Positions 1 to 7,253 of a DNA stretch of 34,507 nucleotides are shown piece after piece. A model generated the notes under the pieces. It was not told where the DNA came from, did no database searches, and was given only the letters and a program-made list of their open reading frames with translations. How positions within the stretch are numbered: the stretch's first letter is position 1; each line of letters begins with the position of its first letter. The DNA lies in assembly GCA_035540755.1 (NCBI GenBank), contig DATLGD010000063.1, positions 1-34,507 of the forward strand. Reading direction: 5' to 3'. The position numbers and the translations under genes were made by a program. This stretch comes from DATLGD01 sp035540755 (GTDB lineage: Bacteria; Actinomycetota; Actinomycetes; Mycobacteriales; SCTD01).

Positions 1-495
1 CCACCAGGCGGCGACCGTGCCGGTGGTGGCCCACAGCCCGTCGCGCATCATGTCGAGCCCCAGCGCGTCGGACAGCGGCAGCACGACGCTGTCGTTGTTG
101 AGGTGCACCTGGCCGAGGTCGGCCGGCCACCAGCTCGGCACCTCCTCGCGCTCGAAGAACGGCCGGGCCGGCTCGACCATCAGGTAGAGCCGGTTGCGGT
201 AGCCCTCGAAGAACGCCGGCGTGGCGCGCAGCGCCCGGTTGAAGACGATCACGTGCGCCGACCGCCCGTAGGTCGGCGCCGCTCCCGGCTCGTCGACGGC
301 GAACCCGTTCACGCGCACGACGAGGTCGGCGGCCTCGACCGCCTCCACCCGCTCCGGCGAGGGCTCCAGCGGCGCGTTGCCGAGCACCGCGACGGTGCGG
401 ACCGGGCGCCGGGCGGCGTAGGTCTCGGCCAGGTCGCGCAGCAGGACCCGGGAGCGCTCGCCGACCTCGGCGGTCAGTGGTGCGGCGGCGGTCAT
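1..495 (-). CDS. GT29 (sialyltransferase)-like protein, N-terminal 165 residues
   Basis: The frame is open from an ATG at 495 to the left edge, so the C-terminus lies outside the window. After about 30 residues there is a VAVLGNAPLEP stretch, followed by EAADLVVRVNGF. This GN...D-x-V-x-R-x-N arrangement resembles the sialyl motif L of glycosyltransferase family 29, which binds the CMP-sugar. A later LWATTG near residue 157 resembles the start of the motif S region (the family's TTG). Bacterial GT29-like proteins are mostly uncharacterised, and the donor sugar cannot be inferred. There is no signal peptide or membrane segment in the visible part. The start is the first ATG, and the gene begins 25 nt downstream of the stop of the TipAS remnant. 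The family call rests on motifs read by eye and is moderate. Confidence 0.6.
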   Translation of the reverse strand, partial: MTAAAPLTAEVGERSRVLLRDLAETYAARRPVRTVAVLGNAPLEPSPERVEAVEAADLVVRVNGFAVDEPGAAPTYGRSAHVIVFNRALRATPAFFEGYRNRLYLMVEPARPFFEREEVPSWWPADLGQVHLNNDSVVLPLSDALGLDMMRDGLWATTGTVAAWW

Positions 496-519
496 GCCCT
501 CGACGCTAGGACATGCGGC

Positions 520-700
520 TCAGGCCGAGCGCGCGGCGCTCGCCTCGATCGCCTCCTGCAGCCAGCCGGCGACCCCCGGAGGCACGCCGGTCGTAGTGCG
601 CGGTGAACCACTCGTCGTCCACGTACATGCGGCCGAGCGCCCGGTGCATCTCGTGCGGGCAGTCGTAGAACCAGCGGTCGATGCCGAGCCGGTGCTCCTG
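520..700 (-). pseudogene. Truncated, frameshifted TipAS-type antibiotic-recognition domain remnant
   Basis: Read from about 700 leftwards, the frame gives EHRLGIDRWFYDC, then HEMHRALGRMYVDDEWF and TAHYDR. This is the characteristic C-terminal part of the TipAS drug-binding domain found in TipA-like MerR regulators. Directly after the YDR codons one extra base shifts the frame. Removing one base near 587-591 restores VPPGVAGWLQEAIEAS and a TGA at 520-522, the usual C-terminal helix and end of the domain. Upstream there is neither a MerR helix-turn-helix nor the first half of TipAS, and the frame runs into unrelated sequence by about 705. The locus is therefore broken at both ends and is best read as a decayed regulator gene. 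A sequencing error could explain the shift but not the missing N-terminus. Confidence 0.7.
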
Positions 701-779
701 TCCGCGGCGTGCCGCCTGATACCGCGTTGTGTCCGGCCGTGCAGGCGGGCGACATGTGTCTCCAGACGGACGCAAGGGA

Positions 780-1442
780 TCAGACGAGGCGGCGGTCGCT
801 GGCCCAGCGGGCGAGCTCGCGGCGGTTGCTCAGCTGCAGCTTCCGCAGCACCGACGACACGTGCGTCTCGATCGTCTTCACCGACAGGAACAGCTCCTGA
901 GCGACCTCGCGGTAGGTGTAGCCGCGGGCGATCAGCCGCATGACGTCGCGCTCGCGGGCGGTGAGCAGATCGAGCTCCTCGTCGGTGACCGGGACGTCGC
1001 GCGAGGAGAACGCGTCGAGCACGAACCCGGCCAGGCGCGGCGAGAAGACGGCGTCGCCCTCGGCGACGCGGCAGACGGCGCCGAGCAGCTCCTCGGGCGA
1101 GATGTTCTTGGTGACGTAGCCGCGCGCACCGGCGCGGACGACGGCGATGACGTCGACCGCGGCGTCGCTCACCGACAGCGCGAGGAACCGGGTGGCCGGC
1201 GAGTCCTGCCCCAGCGCGGCGAGCACGGCAAGGCCTCCGCCGTCCGGCATGTGCACGTCGAGCAGCACCACGTCGGGCGACGTCCGGCGAACCAGAGCCA
1301 CTGCCTCGTCGACGGTCTCGGCCTCCCCGACGACGTCGACGGCGTTCCCCAGGCCGGTGCGCACGCCCGCGCGGAACAGGCGGTGGTCGTCCACCAGCAC
1401 GACCCGTGGACGCAGCGGACCGGGGGCGCCCGGTTCAGCCAT
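780..1442 (-). CDS. LuxR/NarL-family response regulator of the PspC-kinase pair
   Basis: A 220-aa two-domain response regulator. The receiver domain (about residues 12-128) has the acidic pair VDD at 17-19, the phospho-acceptor Asp62 in LLDVHMPDGGG and Lys112 in YVTKN. The switch Thr position is Ser90. A LuxR-type helix-turn-helix follows at about 158-218 (LTARERDVMRLIARG, then VKTIETHVSSVLRKL). Its ATG lies inside the last codons of the upstream histidine kinase gene, an 8-nt overlap that implies translational coupling and a cognate pair. Organisation and relatives point to a LiaR/VraR-like envelope-stress regulator. Likely targets are the divergent PspC/LiaF-like genes, whose upstream region holds inverted CAGGG/CCCTG elements. 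Target and signal are inferred; family membership is clear. Confidence 0.92.
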   Translation of the reverse strand: MAEPGAPGPLRPRVVLVDDHRLFRAGVRTGLGNAVDVVGEAETVDEAVALVRRTSPDVVLLDVHMPDGGGLAVLAALGQDSPATRFLALSVSDAAVDVIAVVRAGARGYVTKNISPEELLGAVCRVAEGDAVFSPRLAGFVLDAFSSRDVPVTDEELDLLTARERDVMRLIARGYTYREVAQELFLSVKTIETHVSSVLRKLQLSNRRELARWASDRRLV

Positions 1443-2640
1443 GCCGCACCTGCACGCTCATCCGCACCTCGGTGCCCTCCCCCGGCGCGCTGCGCACCTC
1501 CACCATCCCGCCTGCCCGCTCGACGCGGCCGACCACCGACTCCGCGAGCCCGTACCGGTCGGCCGGCACGGCAGCCCGGTCGAAGCCCCGGCCCCGGTCC
1601 CGCACGAAGACGCTCGCGGCGCCGTCCTCCACCTCGGCGTACACCTGCACCAGAGCGGCCCCGGAGTGCTTCGCCGCGTTCACCACCGCCTCCCGTGCGG
1701 CGGCGGCGAGCGCGACGACGGCGCCCTCGTGCGGCGCGTCACCGACGTGCACCACCTCGACCGGGACGCCGTGCGCGTCCTCGACCTCGGCGGCACCCTG
1801 CTCCAGGACGGTGCTGAGCATCGGCACCGGCCCGGCTGCCGGGCGGTACAGCCAGCTGCGCAGCGCGCGCTCCTGGCTGCGGGCGAGCCGGACCACCTCG
1901 CGGGAGTCGCCGGCGTTGGCCTGGATGAGCGCGAGCGTCTGCAGCACCGAGTCGTGCACCTGCGCGGCGAGCTCGGCCCGTTCCTGCGACCGGACGCGCT
2001 CGCGCCGCTCGGCGCGCAGCTCGCTGACGGTGCGCGACGCCCACGGTGCGAGCAGCAGCGCCAGACCGCCGACGACGACGAACGTCGACAGCAGCCCCTC
2101 GCGGGCCGCTTCCAGCTCGCCGCGGGCGGCCAGGAAACCGGTGAGCCCGACGGCGACGAGCACGATCCCGGCCAGGGAGACCAGCGGCCCGCCCCTGCGG
2201 CTCGTGGCCGAAGCCCGCCACCGCTCGCGCCGGGAGTCGTCGGCCTGCCGCCAGACCAGGGCCGCCCCCACCGCGATGACGGCGAGCGGTCCGACGGCGA
2301 CCCCGGGCACCGGCAGCCGGCCGAGCACGATCAGCAGGAGCACACCGGCCCCGATCGCGCCGAGGGCCAGCGTGCCGCCCGGTATCCGGGCGCTCTGTCG
2401 GCGCGGCACGGCGGGCTCGACCGGCGCCTGGGGCAGGACGAGCCAGTAGGCGCCGTAGAGCACCACGCCGCTGCCGCCGGCCACGGCCAGCAGGACGAAG
2501 GCCGCCCGCACCCACAGGACAGGGAGCCCGACGTGCGCCGCCAGACCGGCCGCCACCCCGCCGAGCTCGCGGCCGGAGCGCAGCCGCACCAGGCGCGGCG
2601 TGGTCAGCGGGGCCGGGGAGGCAGCCAGCGGGACAGACAC
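1435..2640 (-). CDS. Membrane histidine kinase with N-terminal PspC domain
   Basis: A 401-aa sensor kinase. The PspC domain spans about residues 15-72 (GRELGGVAAGLAAHVGLP, then one membrane span). Further hydrophobic segments lie near 90-107, 112-130, 152-172 and 184-200. The HisKA_3-type dimerisation helix follows with phospho-acceptor His229 in AAQVHDSVLQTL. The HATPase domain has the N-box REAVVNAAKH at 317-325, G1 DRGRGF at 348-353 and a GLAES G2 segment near 364, so it looks catalytically complete. The architecture is common in actinobacterial LiaS/envelope-stress-like kinases, where the PspC part is thought to sense membrane state. It overlaps the response regulator gene by 8 nt and is divergent from the PspC/LiaF-like gene. 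Confidence 0.92.
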   Translation of the reverse strand: MSVPLAASPAPLTTPRLVRLRSGRELGGVAAGLAAHVGLPVLWVRAAFVLLAVAGGSGVVLYGAYWLVLPQAPVEPAVPRRQSARIPGGTLALGAIGAGVLLLIVLGRLPVPGVAVGPLAVIAVGAALVWRQADDSRRERWRASATSRRGGPLVSLAGIVLVAVGLTGFLAARGELEAAREGLLSTFVVVGGLALLLAPWASRTVSELRAERRERVRSQERAELAAQVHDSVLQTLALIQANAGDSREVVRLARSQERALRSWLYRPAAGPVPMLSTVLEQGAAEVEDAHGVPVEVVHVGDAPHEGAVVALAAAAREAVVNAAKHSGAALVQVYAEVEDGAASVFVRDRGRGFDRAAVPADRYGLAESVVGRVERAGGMVEVRSAPGEGTEVRMSVQVRHG

Positions 2641-2684
2641 GTGCCGAGCGTCTCACCGCAGCACCCCCCGCGCGTCCGGGACGC

Positions 2685-2716
2685 ACCCTGACGGCGAGAC
2701 CAGGGTCTGTCCCTGA
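2685..2716. promoter_or_regulatory. Candidate operator: repeated ACCCTG / CAGGGT / CCCTGA half-sites
   Basis: The 110-bp divergent gap between the PspC-kinase and the PspC/LiaF-like gene holds ACCCTG at 2685-2690, CAGGGT at 2701-2706 and CCCTGA at 2711-2716. CAGGG and CCCTG at 2701-2715 form a perfect 5-bp dyad around TCTGT, and the first two elements form a wider inverted repeat. LuxR-type regulators bind short dyads of this kind, so the adjacent response regulator is the obvious candidate ligand. No clear -10/-35 could be fixed. The assignment is an inference from symmetry and position. Confidence 0.4.
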
Positions 2717-2750
2717 TGTGCGCCGGCTCGGCCCTGACCACGCTGCGGAC

Positions 2751-3995
2751 ATGACCGAGACCCCCCAGGGCGCTGACGAGGGCGGCAGCGGGCGCGCTGC
2801 CGGCCCCACCACGACGCGAGCCGGCGCACCTCCGCGACCCGACCACGCCCCGCCGCCTGCTCCCCTGCTGCTCCGGCCGGCCCGGGACCGGGTGTTCCGC
2901 GGCGTCTGCGTGGCCATCGGTCGCGCGACCGGCACCGACCCGGTGCTGTGGCGGGTGCTCGTGGTCGTCCTGACCGTGTTCGGCGGCGGAGGTCTGGTGC
3001 TCTACCTCGCCGGGTGGCTGCTCATCCCGGAGGAGGGCGCTCCGGAGTCGGACCTGCAGCGGCTGGTCCGCGGCCAGGGCGGCAGCCCCGGGGCGACGGT
3101 CGCGGCCGTTCTCCTCGCCGTCCTGGCGCTCGGCCTGCTCCTCGGGGACGGGGGTGGCATCGTGCCGCTGGCCGTCGTGGCAGGTCTGGCCTACCTGGTG
3201 CTGCGGCAGCGGGAGTCCGGCGCGCGCCCCGACCAGCCGGGGCCGCTCAGCGGCGCGGCAGCGTGGGACGCCCCGCCGGCGTGGACCGAGCCGTCCTGGC
3301 AGCAGCCTTCCTGGGACCCGGTCGACCCGGCCGCCGGCGGCTCGGCGTGGGGGCCACCTCCCGGTGCCGCCTACGGACCGGTGGCACCGCCGGCACCCGC
3401 GCCGCCCCGCAGCCGGCTCGGGCTGCTCACGGTCAGCGCCGTCGCCGTGGCCGTCGGCGGCTCGCTGCTCCTCGGAGCCGGTGCCCCCGCGGTGGTCGCG
3501 ACCGCCCTGCTCGTGACCGGCCTCGGCCTCGTGGTCGGCACCGTGTGGGGGCGGTCGCGGGGACTCGTCCTGCTGGCCGCCGTCCTGACCGTCCTGCTCG
3601 CCGCCACCAGCAGCGTCGACCGCGACTTCGGCACCACGACGGGCGAGCGGACCTGGCTGGTCGACGGCCCGGCGCAGCACCGGCTGGGCGCCGGCGAGGC
3701 AGTGCTCGACCTGACCGACGTCGACGCGGGCGCAAGCCCGGTGACCGTGACGGCGGCGGTCGGCGCCGGCACGCTGCTGGTGCTCGTCCCGCAGTCGCTA
3801 CCGGTCGACGTCGCGGCACGGGTGCGCGTCGGTGAGGTCCGGTTCACCGACGACGGGGCGGTCCGGGCCTCGGAGGGCGGCCTGCACCTCGACCGCTCCG
3901 AGCGGGTCGGCCGACGCGGCGGGGAGGCCGCGGTGCACCTGGACGTGCGGGTCGGCCTGGGGCAGCTGGAGGTGCGCCGTGTCGCAGCCGGCTGA
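2751..3995 (+). CDS. PspC domain protein with LiaF-like C-terminal domain
   Basis: About 414 aa from the ATG at 2751 (MTETPQ). An in-frame GTG lies at 2718 but would add an atypical leader. A Pro/Ala-rich cytoplasmic start is followed by a PspC domain at about 40-98 (RVFRGVCVAIGRATG, then a long hydrophobic span ending WLLIPEEG). More hydrophobic segments follow, then a second Pro/Trp-rich linker and further membrane spans. The last 115 residues have the repeated beta pattern of the LiaF/DUF2154-type domain (GAGEAVLDLTDVD, LLVLVPQSLPVDV, LDVRVGLGQLEV). In LiaF-type systems this partner inhibits or modulates the sensor kinase at the membrane. Being divergent from a PspC-kinase/LuxR-regulator pair fits that role, which is inferred. 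Confidence 0.85.
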   Translation: MTETPQGADEGGSGRAAGPTTTRAGAPPRPDHAPPPAPLLLRPARDRVFRGVCVAIGRATGTDPVLWRVLVVVLTVFGGGGLVLYLAGWLLIPEEGAPESDLQRLVRGQGGSPGATVAAVLLAVLALGLLLGDGGGIVPLAVVAGLAYLVLRQRESGARPDQPGPLSGAAAWDAPPAWTEPSWQQPSWDPVDPAAGGSAWGPPPGAAYGPVAPPAPAPPRSRLGLLTVSAVAVAVGGSLLLGAGAPAVVATALLVTGLGLVVGTVWGRSRGLVLLAAVLTVLLAATSSVDRDFGTTTGERTWLVDGPAQHRLGAGEAVLDLTDVDAGASPVTVTAAVGAGTLLVLVPQSLPVDVAARVRVGEVRFTDDGAVRASEGGLHLDRSERVGRRGGEAAVHLDVRVGLGQLEVRRVAAG

Positions 3996-4188
3996 GCACG
4001 GACGTCCGGGCCGCCTCGGGTGGCACCCGCCGGACCCGGTCTCGCTGGTGGCCGGGATCGTCGTCGTCGCCCTGGCGGTGCTCTCGCTCGCCGACGTCCA
4101 CGTCGACCTCGCGGTCGCCGGGCCGGTGCTGCTCATCGCCGGCGGGGTGGCGGGGCTCCTCGCGGTCCTGCGCCGCAGCGACGACTGA
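3979..4188 (+). CDS. Small two-helix membrane protein (69 aa)
   Basis: It starts with GTG at 3979, overlapping the end of the PspC/LiaF-like gene by 17 nt. GGAGG at 3968-3972 sits 6 nt upstream, so it is very likely co-translated with that gene. After about 20 polar residues two hydrophobic helices follow (VSLVAGIVVVALAVLSLADV, then VAGPVLLIAGGVAGLLAVL), ending in RRSDD. There is no recognisable catalytic domain. Small proteins of this shape commonly sit behind PspC genes in actinobacteria and may be an accessory subunit of the envelope sensor; that role is a guess. Its TGA lies in the left arm of a hairpin shared with the convergent neighbour. Confidence 0.75.
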   Translation: MSQPAEHGRPGRLGWHPPDPVSLVAGIVVVALAVLSLADVHVDLAVAGPVLLIAGGVAGLLAVLRRSDD

Positions 4189-4227
4189 CCGGCCGGTCCG
4201 CCGCTGCCGCAGGGCCGGCGGGTCAGT
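4184..4227. terminator. Bidirectional terminator hairpin between convergent genes
   Basis: The left arm ACTGACCGGCCGG (4184-4196) pairs with CCGGCGGGTCAGT (4215-4227), 13 bp with one mismatch and an 18-nt loop. The left arm contains the TGA of the 69-aa membrane protein. The hairpin lies just downstream of the convergent gene's stop as well. There is no T tract, which is usual for high-GC actinobacterial terminators. Confidence 0.65.
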
Positions 4228-4238
4228 GACGCCGCCGG

Positions 4239-4556
4239 TCAGGCGACGGGAGCAGCGCGACGACCGCGTGTCGCCAGGTACGCGACGATCGCCGTTCCCG
4301 CGGCGACGAGCACGACCGAGGGCCAGGCGCCGACGAGCCGGGCGAGCGGGTGCGCGCCGGCGAAGGCCGCGGCGTAGACCAGGACGAGCGCGGCTGCGGC
4401 CGGCAGGCCCGCGAGACGCCGCCACTGCAGCGCGCAGACCGCCGCGGCCACGAGCAGGACGACGCCGCCCAGCGCCCGGAGGCCGGTCAGGTCGGCCACC
4501 GCGAACCCGGCGACGAGCGAGCCACCGGCCAGGAGCGCCGTCGGAGCGGGGGTCAC
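4239..4556 (-). CDS. Small integral membrane protein, unknown function
   Basis: A 105-aa protein made almost entirely of hydrophobic helices: about 5-22, 26-45 (LGGVVLLVAAAVCALQW), 53-70 (AAAALVLVYAAAFAGAHP) and 78-95 (SVVLVAAGTAIVAYLA). It ends in a basic tail (RGRRAA) that suggests a cytoplasmic C-terminus. I recognise no family motif. It lies alone on the minus strand, 22 nt downstream of the VOC gene, so it may be its second cistron. It converges on the PspC-linked genes. Confidence 0.6.
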   Translation of the reverse strand: MTPAPTALLAGGSLVAGFAVADLTGLRALGGVVLLVAAAVCALQWRRLAGLPAAAALVLVYAAAFAGAHPLARLVGAWPSVVLVAAGTAIVAYLATRGRRAAPVA

Positions 4557-4578
4557 CGGACCAGCGTAGGAGCGCGCG

Positions 4579-4944
4579 TCAGCGCGGCTGCCACAGCTGC
4601 ACCGGGTTGCCCTCCGGGTCGTGCAGCGAGGCGAACCGGCCGTTCGGGTACACGTCGCGGTCGACCTCGACCTCGATGGCGGCGGCGCGCAGCTGCGCCA
4701 CCATCGCGTCGAGGTCGGCCACCCGGAAGTTGACGCCGAACCCCCGCGGGCCGAGGTGCGGGCTGTCGTGGTGCTCCGGGCCGAACGGGGCGAAGACCGT
4801 GGGCCCGGCGGCCTGCTGCCACTCCCCCTCGTCGTAGGTCTCCGGGGGCGCCTCGACGCCGAGGTGCTCGGCGTACCAGCGCTGCAGCGCGGCTGCGTCC
4901 CTCGCGGCGAAGAACACGCCGCCGATGCCGGTCACCCGCTCCAC
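4579..4944 (-). CDS. VOC (glyoxalase/bleomycin-resistance fold) protein
   Basis: About 121 aa. The start chosen is GTG at 4944 (MERVTGIGGVFFAARD) because GGGGAGG stands 5 nt upstream; an internal GTG at the VTG codon is the alternative. Two beta-alpha-beta-beta-beta modules can be traced: VFFAARDAAALQRWYAEHLG opens the first, and NFRVADLDAMVAQLRAAAIE with DPEGNPVQLWQP close the second. The usual final metal-ligand Glu in this last motif is Gln here, as in many relatives annotated only as glyoxalase-like. Substrate unknown. It is transcribed divergently from the ABC-F gene across 75 bp, so the two may share a control region. Confidence 0.85.
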   Translation of the reverse strand: MERVTGIGGVFFAARDAAALQRWYAEHLGVEAPPETYDEGEWQQAAGPTVFAPFGPEHHDSPHLGPRGFGVNFRVADLDAMVAQLRAAAIEVEVDRDVYPNGRFASLHDPEGNPVQLWQPR

Positions 4945-5019
4945 ATCGCCCTCCCCGTCGTCGCTGGCACGATCATGCACCCGGCCGCACCTCGCGCCGG
5001 CGCGAAGGAGCCCCCGCCG

Positions 5020-6660
5020 ATGTCCGCCACACTCGTCGCCACCGACGTCACCGTCGTGCGCGGTCCCGTCCTCGTGCTGAAGGACGTGTCCCTCACGGTG
5101 GCGCCGGGCACGCGGCTGGGTGTCGTCGGGCCGAACGGCGTGGGCAAGTCGACCCTGCTGGCCGCCCTCGCCGGGCACCTGCCGCCGGACGCCGGCAGCG
5201 TGCACCTGTCCCCGCGGGCCGCGACCGTCGGGCTGCTCCCGCAGGAGCCGGACCCGCGCCCGGGCGAGACCCTCACCGCCTTCCTGGCCCGCCGGACCGG
5301 AGTGGCTGCGGCACAGGCCGCCCTCGACACCGCAACGGCGGCGCTGGCCGCGGAGCGGCCCGGTGCCGACGACGCCTACTCCGCGGCGCTGGAGCGCTGG
5401 CTGGACCTGGGCGGCGCCGACCTGGACGTGCGCGCCGAGCAGGTCTGCGCCGGCCTCGGCCTGCCGCTGGACCTGCTGGACGCCGAGACGCGCACCCTGT
5501 CCGGCGGTCAGGCAGCGAGAGCGTCGCTGGCGTCGGTGCTGCTGTCCCGGTACGACGTCTTCCTGCTCGACGAGCCGACCAACGACCTCGACTTCGCCGG
5601 CCTGGAGCGGCTCGAGCGCTTCGTGCAGGGCCTGCAGGGCGGGCTCGTCGTCGTCTCGCACGACCGGGAATTCCTGTCCCGCAGCGTGAACGCGGTGCTC
5701 GACCTGGACGGGCCGACGCGCACGGCCACGCACTACGCCGGCGGGTTCGCGGCCTACCTCGAGGCCCGGGCGCTGCGGCGACGACAGGCCCGCGACGCCT
5801 ACGAGGAGTTCGAGGACAAGCGCACCGCACTGGTGCAGCAGGCGCAGCGGCAGCGCGAGCAGTCCGTGCGCGGGGCGCTCCGCGCCAAGAACCGGATGCC
5901 CGACAACGACCGGGCCGGCAGGGGCGCCCGCGTCGAGGCCGCGACGCACGCGGCGTCCCGGGTGCGCGGGATCGAGTCGCAGATCCGCCGGCTCGACGAG
6001 GTCGAGGAGCCGCGCAAGGAGTGGCAGCTGCAGCTGTCGATCGCCGAGGCACCACGTTCCGGCGACGTCGTCGCAGTGCTGCAGGACGCCGTCGTGCGCC
6101 GCGGCGACTTCCTGCTCGGCCCGGTCGACCTGCAGGTCTCCTACGGCGACCGCATCGCCCTGGTCGGCCCGAACGGCTCCGGCAAGACGACGCTGCTGCA
6201 CGCGCTGCTCGGCCGGCTGCCGCTCGAGAGCGGCCGGAACTCGCTCGGCCCGTCGGTCGCCATCGGCGAGCTCGACCAGGAGCGGTCGGCCTTCCGCGGT
6301 GAGCACACGGTGGTCGAGGTCGTGGAGGCGGCGACGCAGTGGCCGGCCGGTGACGTGCGCACGCTGCTGGCGAAGTTCGGGCTCAGGGGCGACCACGTCG
6401 AGCGCCCGGCGTCGTCGCTGTCACCGGGTGAGAAGACGCGCGCCTCGCTCGCGCTGCTGCAGGCGGTCGGGGTCAACTGCCTGGTCCTCGACGAGCCGAC
6501 CAACCACCTCGACCTGCCCGCCATCGAGCAGCTGGAGCAGGCGCTCGACGCCTACGCCGGGACGCTGCTGCTCGTCACGCACGACCGGCGGCTGCTGGAC
6601 GCGGTGGCGGTGACCCGCACCGTCGAGCTTCCCGCTCCGGCCGGTCCGTCGGCCGGCTGA
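5020..6660 (+). CDS. ABC-F family ATPase (ribosome-associated / possible antibiotic resistance)
   Basis: The protein is 546 aa from ATG 5020, with AAGGAG at 5005-5010 in front. It is soluble, with two ABC cassettes. Cassette 1 has Walker A GPNGVGKST, signature LSGGQ and Walker B FLLDEPTNDLD. Cassette 2 has Walker A GPNGSGKTT, a variant signature LSPGE and Walker B LVLDEPTNHLD. They are joined by a charged helical linker rich in Arg, Glu and Gln (RRRQARDAYEEFEDK onwards), matching the P-site tRNA interaction motif region of ABC-F proteins. There are no membrane segments, so it is not an exporter. ABC-F proteins act on the ribosome, as translation factors or by displacing bound antibiotics. Which applies here cannot be told from sequence alone. 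No obvious attenuator leader was seen. Confidence 0.92.
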   Translation: MSATLVATDVTVVRGPVLVLKDVSLTVAPGTRLGVVGPNGVGKSTLLAALAGHLPPDAGSVHLSPRAATVGLLPQEPDPRPGETLTAFLARRTGVAAAQAALDTATAALAAERPGADDAYSAALERWLDLGGADLDVRAEQVCAGLGLPLDLLDAETRTLSGGQAARASLASVLLSRYDVFLLDEPTNDLDFAGLERLERFVQGLQGGLVVVSHDREFLSRSVNAVLDLDGPTRTATHYAGGFAAYLEARALRRRQARDAYEEFEDKRTALVQQAQRQREQSVRGALRAKNRMPDNDRAGRGARVEAATHAASRVRGIESQIRRLDEVEEPRKEWQLQLSIAEAPRSGDVVAVLQDAVVRRGDFLLGPVDLQVSYGDRIALVGPNGSGKTTLLHALLGRLPLESGRNSLGPSVAIGELDQERSAFRGEHTVVEVVEAATQWPAGDVRTLLAKFGLRGDHVERPASSLSPGEKTRASLALLQAVGVNCLVLDEPTNHLDLPAIEQLEQALDAYAGTLLLVTHDRRLLDAVAVTRTVELPAPAGPSAG

Positions 6661-6683
6661 CCGGCAGCGGACGGCCGTCAGCC
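6655..6683. terminator. Convergent-gene hairpin with stop codons in both arms
   Basis: GGCTGAC (6655-6661) pairs perfectly with GTCAGCC (6677-6683), with partial GGC/GCC pairing inside. The left arm holds the TGA of the ABC-F gene and the right arm holds the antisense TGA of the FmdB gene, only 17 nt apart. It probably ends transcription in both directions. Confidence 0.5.
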
Positions 6684-6890
6684 GCAGCAGCCTCCGCCGC
6701 AGCAGCCGCCGCCACCGGAGGGCGCGGGCGCTGCGGATCCTGCCGCTCCCCCGACGGCCACCGCCGAGAACACCCGGCTCGTCTCGGTGTGCCCGTCGGG
6801 GCAGGCCACGGCCGACTCCGGGTCGGTGATCGAGCGCCGCACCTCGAAGGAGCTGTCACACGCGCGGCAGCGGTAGTCGTAGCGGGGCAC
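6678..6890 (-). CDS. FmdB-family zinc ribbon protein
   Basis: A 70-aa protein starting with GTG at 6890, preceded by GGAAGGAG at a 7-nt spacing. It opens MPRYDYRCRACDSSFEVRR, the canonical FmdB_N start. The metal site is formed by C-x2-C (CRAC) and a later C-x3-H (CPDGH). It ends in a Gly/Cys-rich tail with two CC pairs (GGGGCCGGGCCG), which could bind additional metal. The family is widespread and named after a putative formamidase-operon regulator; its molecular function is not established. It is divergent from the toxin-antitoxin genes and convergent with the ABC-F gene. Confidence 0.88.
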   Translation of the reverse strand: MPRYDYRCRACDSSFEVRRSITDPESAVACPDGHTETSRVFSAVAVGGAAGSAAPAPSGGGGCCGGGCCG

Positions 6891-6968
6891 GGGCGGGCTC
6901 CTTCCGGGCCTGGGACGGACGCCAGACGCTACCCGGGTGCCGGGCAGGAAGTTTCGGCGCACGGAAGC

Positions 6969-7022
6969 TGTGGTCCACATGCCGTGGTGGAACTGTCTTA
7001 CGTGCCGTACTACACTCCAGGG
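6969..7022 (+). promoter_or_regulatory. Candidate autoregulated promoter of the toxin-antitoxin operon
   Basis: A TACACT hexamer at 7011-7016 is 17 bp from TGGAAC at 6988-6993, a plausible -10/-35 pair. It ends only 6 nt before the antitoxin ATG, so the transcript would be leaderless or nearly so. Two dyads flank or overlap it: TGTGG-T-CCACA at 6969-6979 and TACG-TGC-CGTA at 6999-7009. Ribbon-helix-helix antitoxins usually repress their own promoter through such repeats. The promoter call is by eye only. Confidence 0.45.
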
Positions 7023-7253
7023 ATGGCAATCGTGAACTTCCGGACCGACGAGCGCAGCGACCGCGCGCTCACCGAGCTGACAGCCGACGGGTCGACCGTC
7101 TCCGAGGCGATCCGACAGGCACTCGTCGATGCGGTGCGGCTGCGCCGTCGGGAGCGGATGCGCGAGGAGTCACGAGCGCTGGCCGACGATCCTCACGACC
7201 TGGCCGAGAGCCGCCGGGTGCTCGACGACATGGAGAAGCTCCGTGCGTGGTGA
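7023..7253 (+). CDS. Ribbon-helix-helix antitoxin of a MazEF-type module
   Basis: A 76-aa protein from ATG 7023. The first 45 residues (MAIVNFRTDERSDRALTEL, then SEAIRQALVDAV) have the beta strand plus two helices of a ribbon-helix-helix DNA-binding domain. The C-terminal third (ESRALADDPHDLAE) is acidic and probably unstructured until it binds the toxin, as is typical for antitoxins. Its stop overlaps the toxin start by 11 nt, so the pair is translationally coupled with the antitoxin first. There is no good Shine-Dalgarno, consistent with a leaderless message from the adjacent promoter. Confidence 0.85.
   Translation: MAIVNFRTDERSDRALTELTADGSTVSEAIRQALVDAVRLRRRERMREESRALADDPHDLAESRRVLDDMEKLRAW

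Noticed and set aside
5020..6660. Reading the ABC protein as a drug exporter
   Set aside because: It has two ATPase cassettes, a charged linker and no membrane helices, and no membrane partner gene is adjacent. ABC-F fits better.
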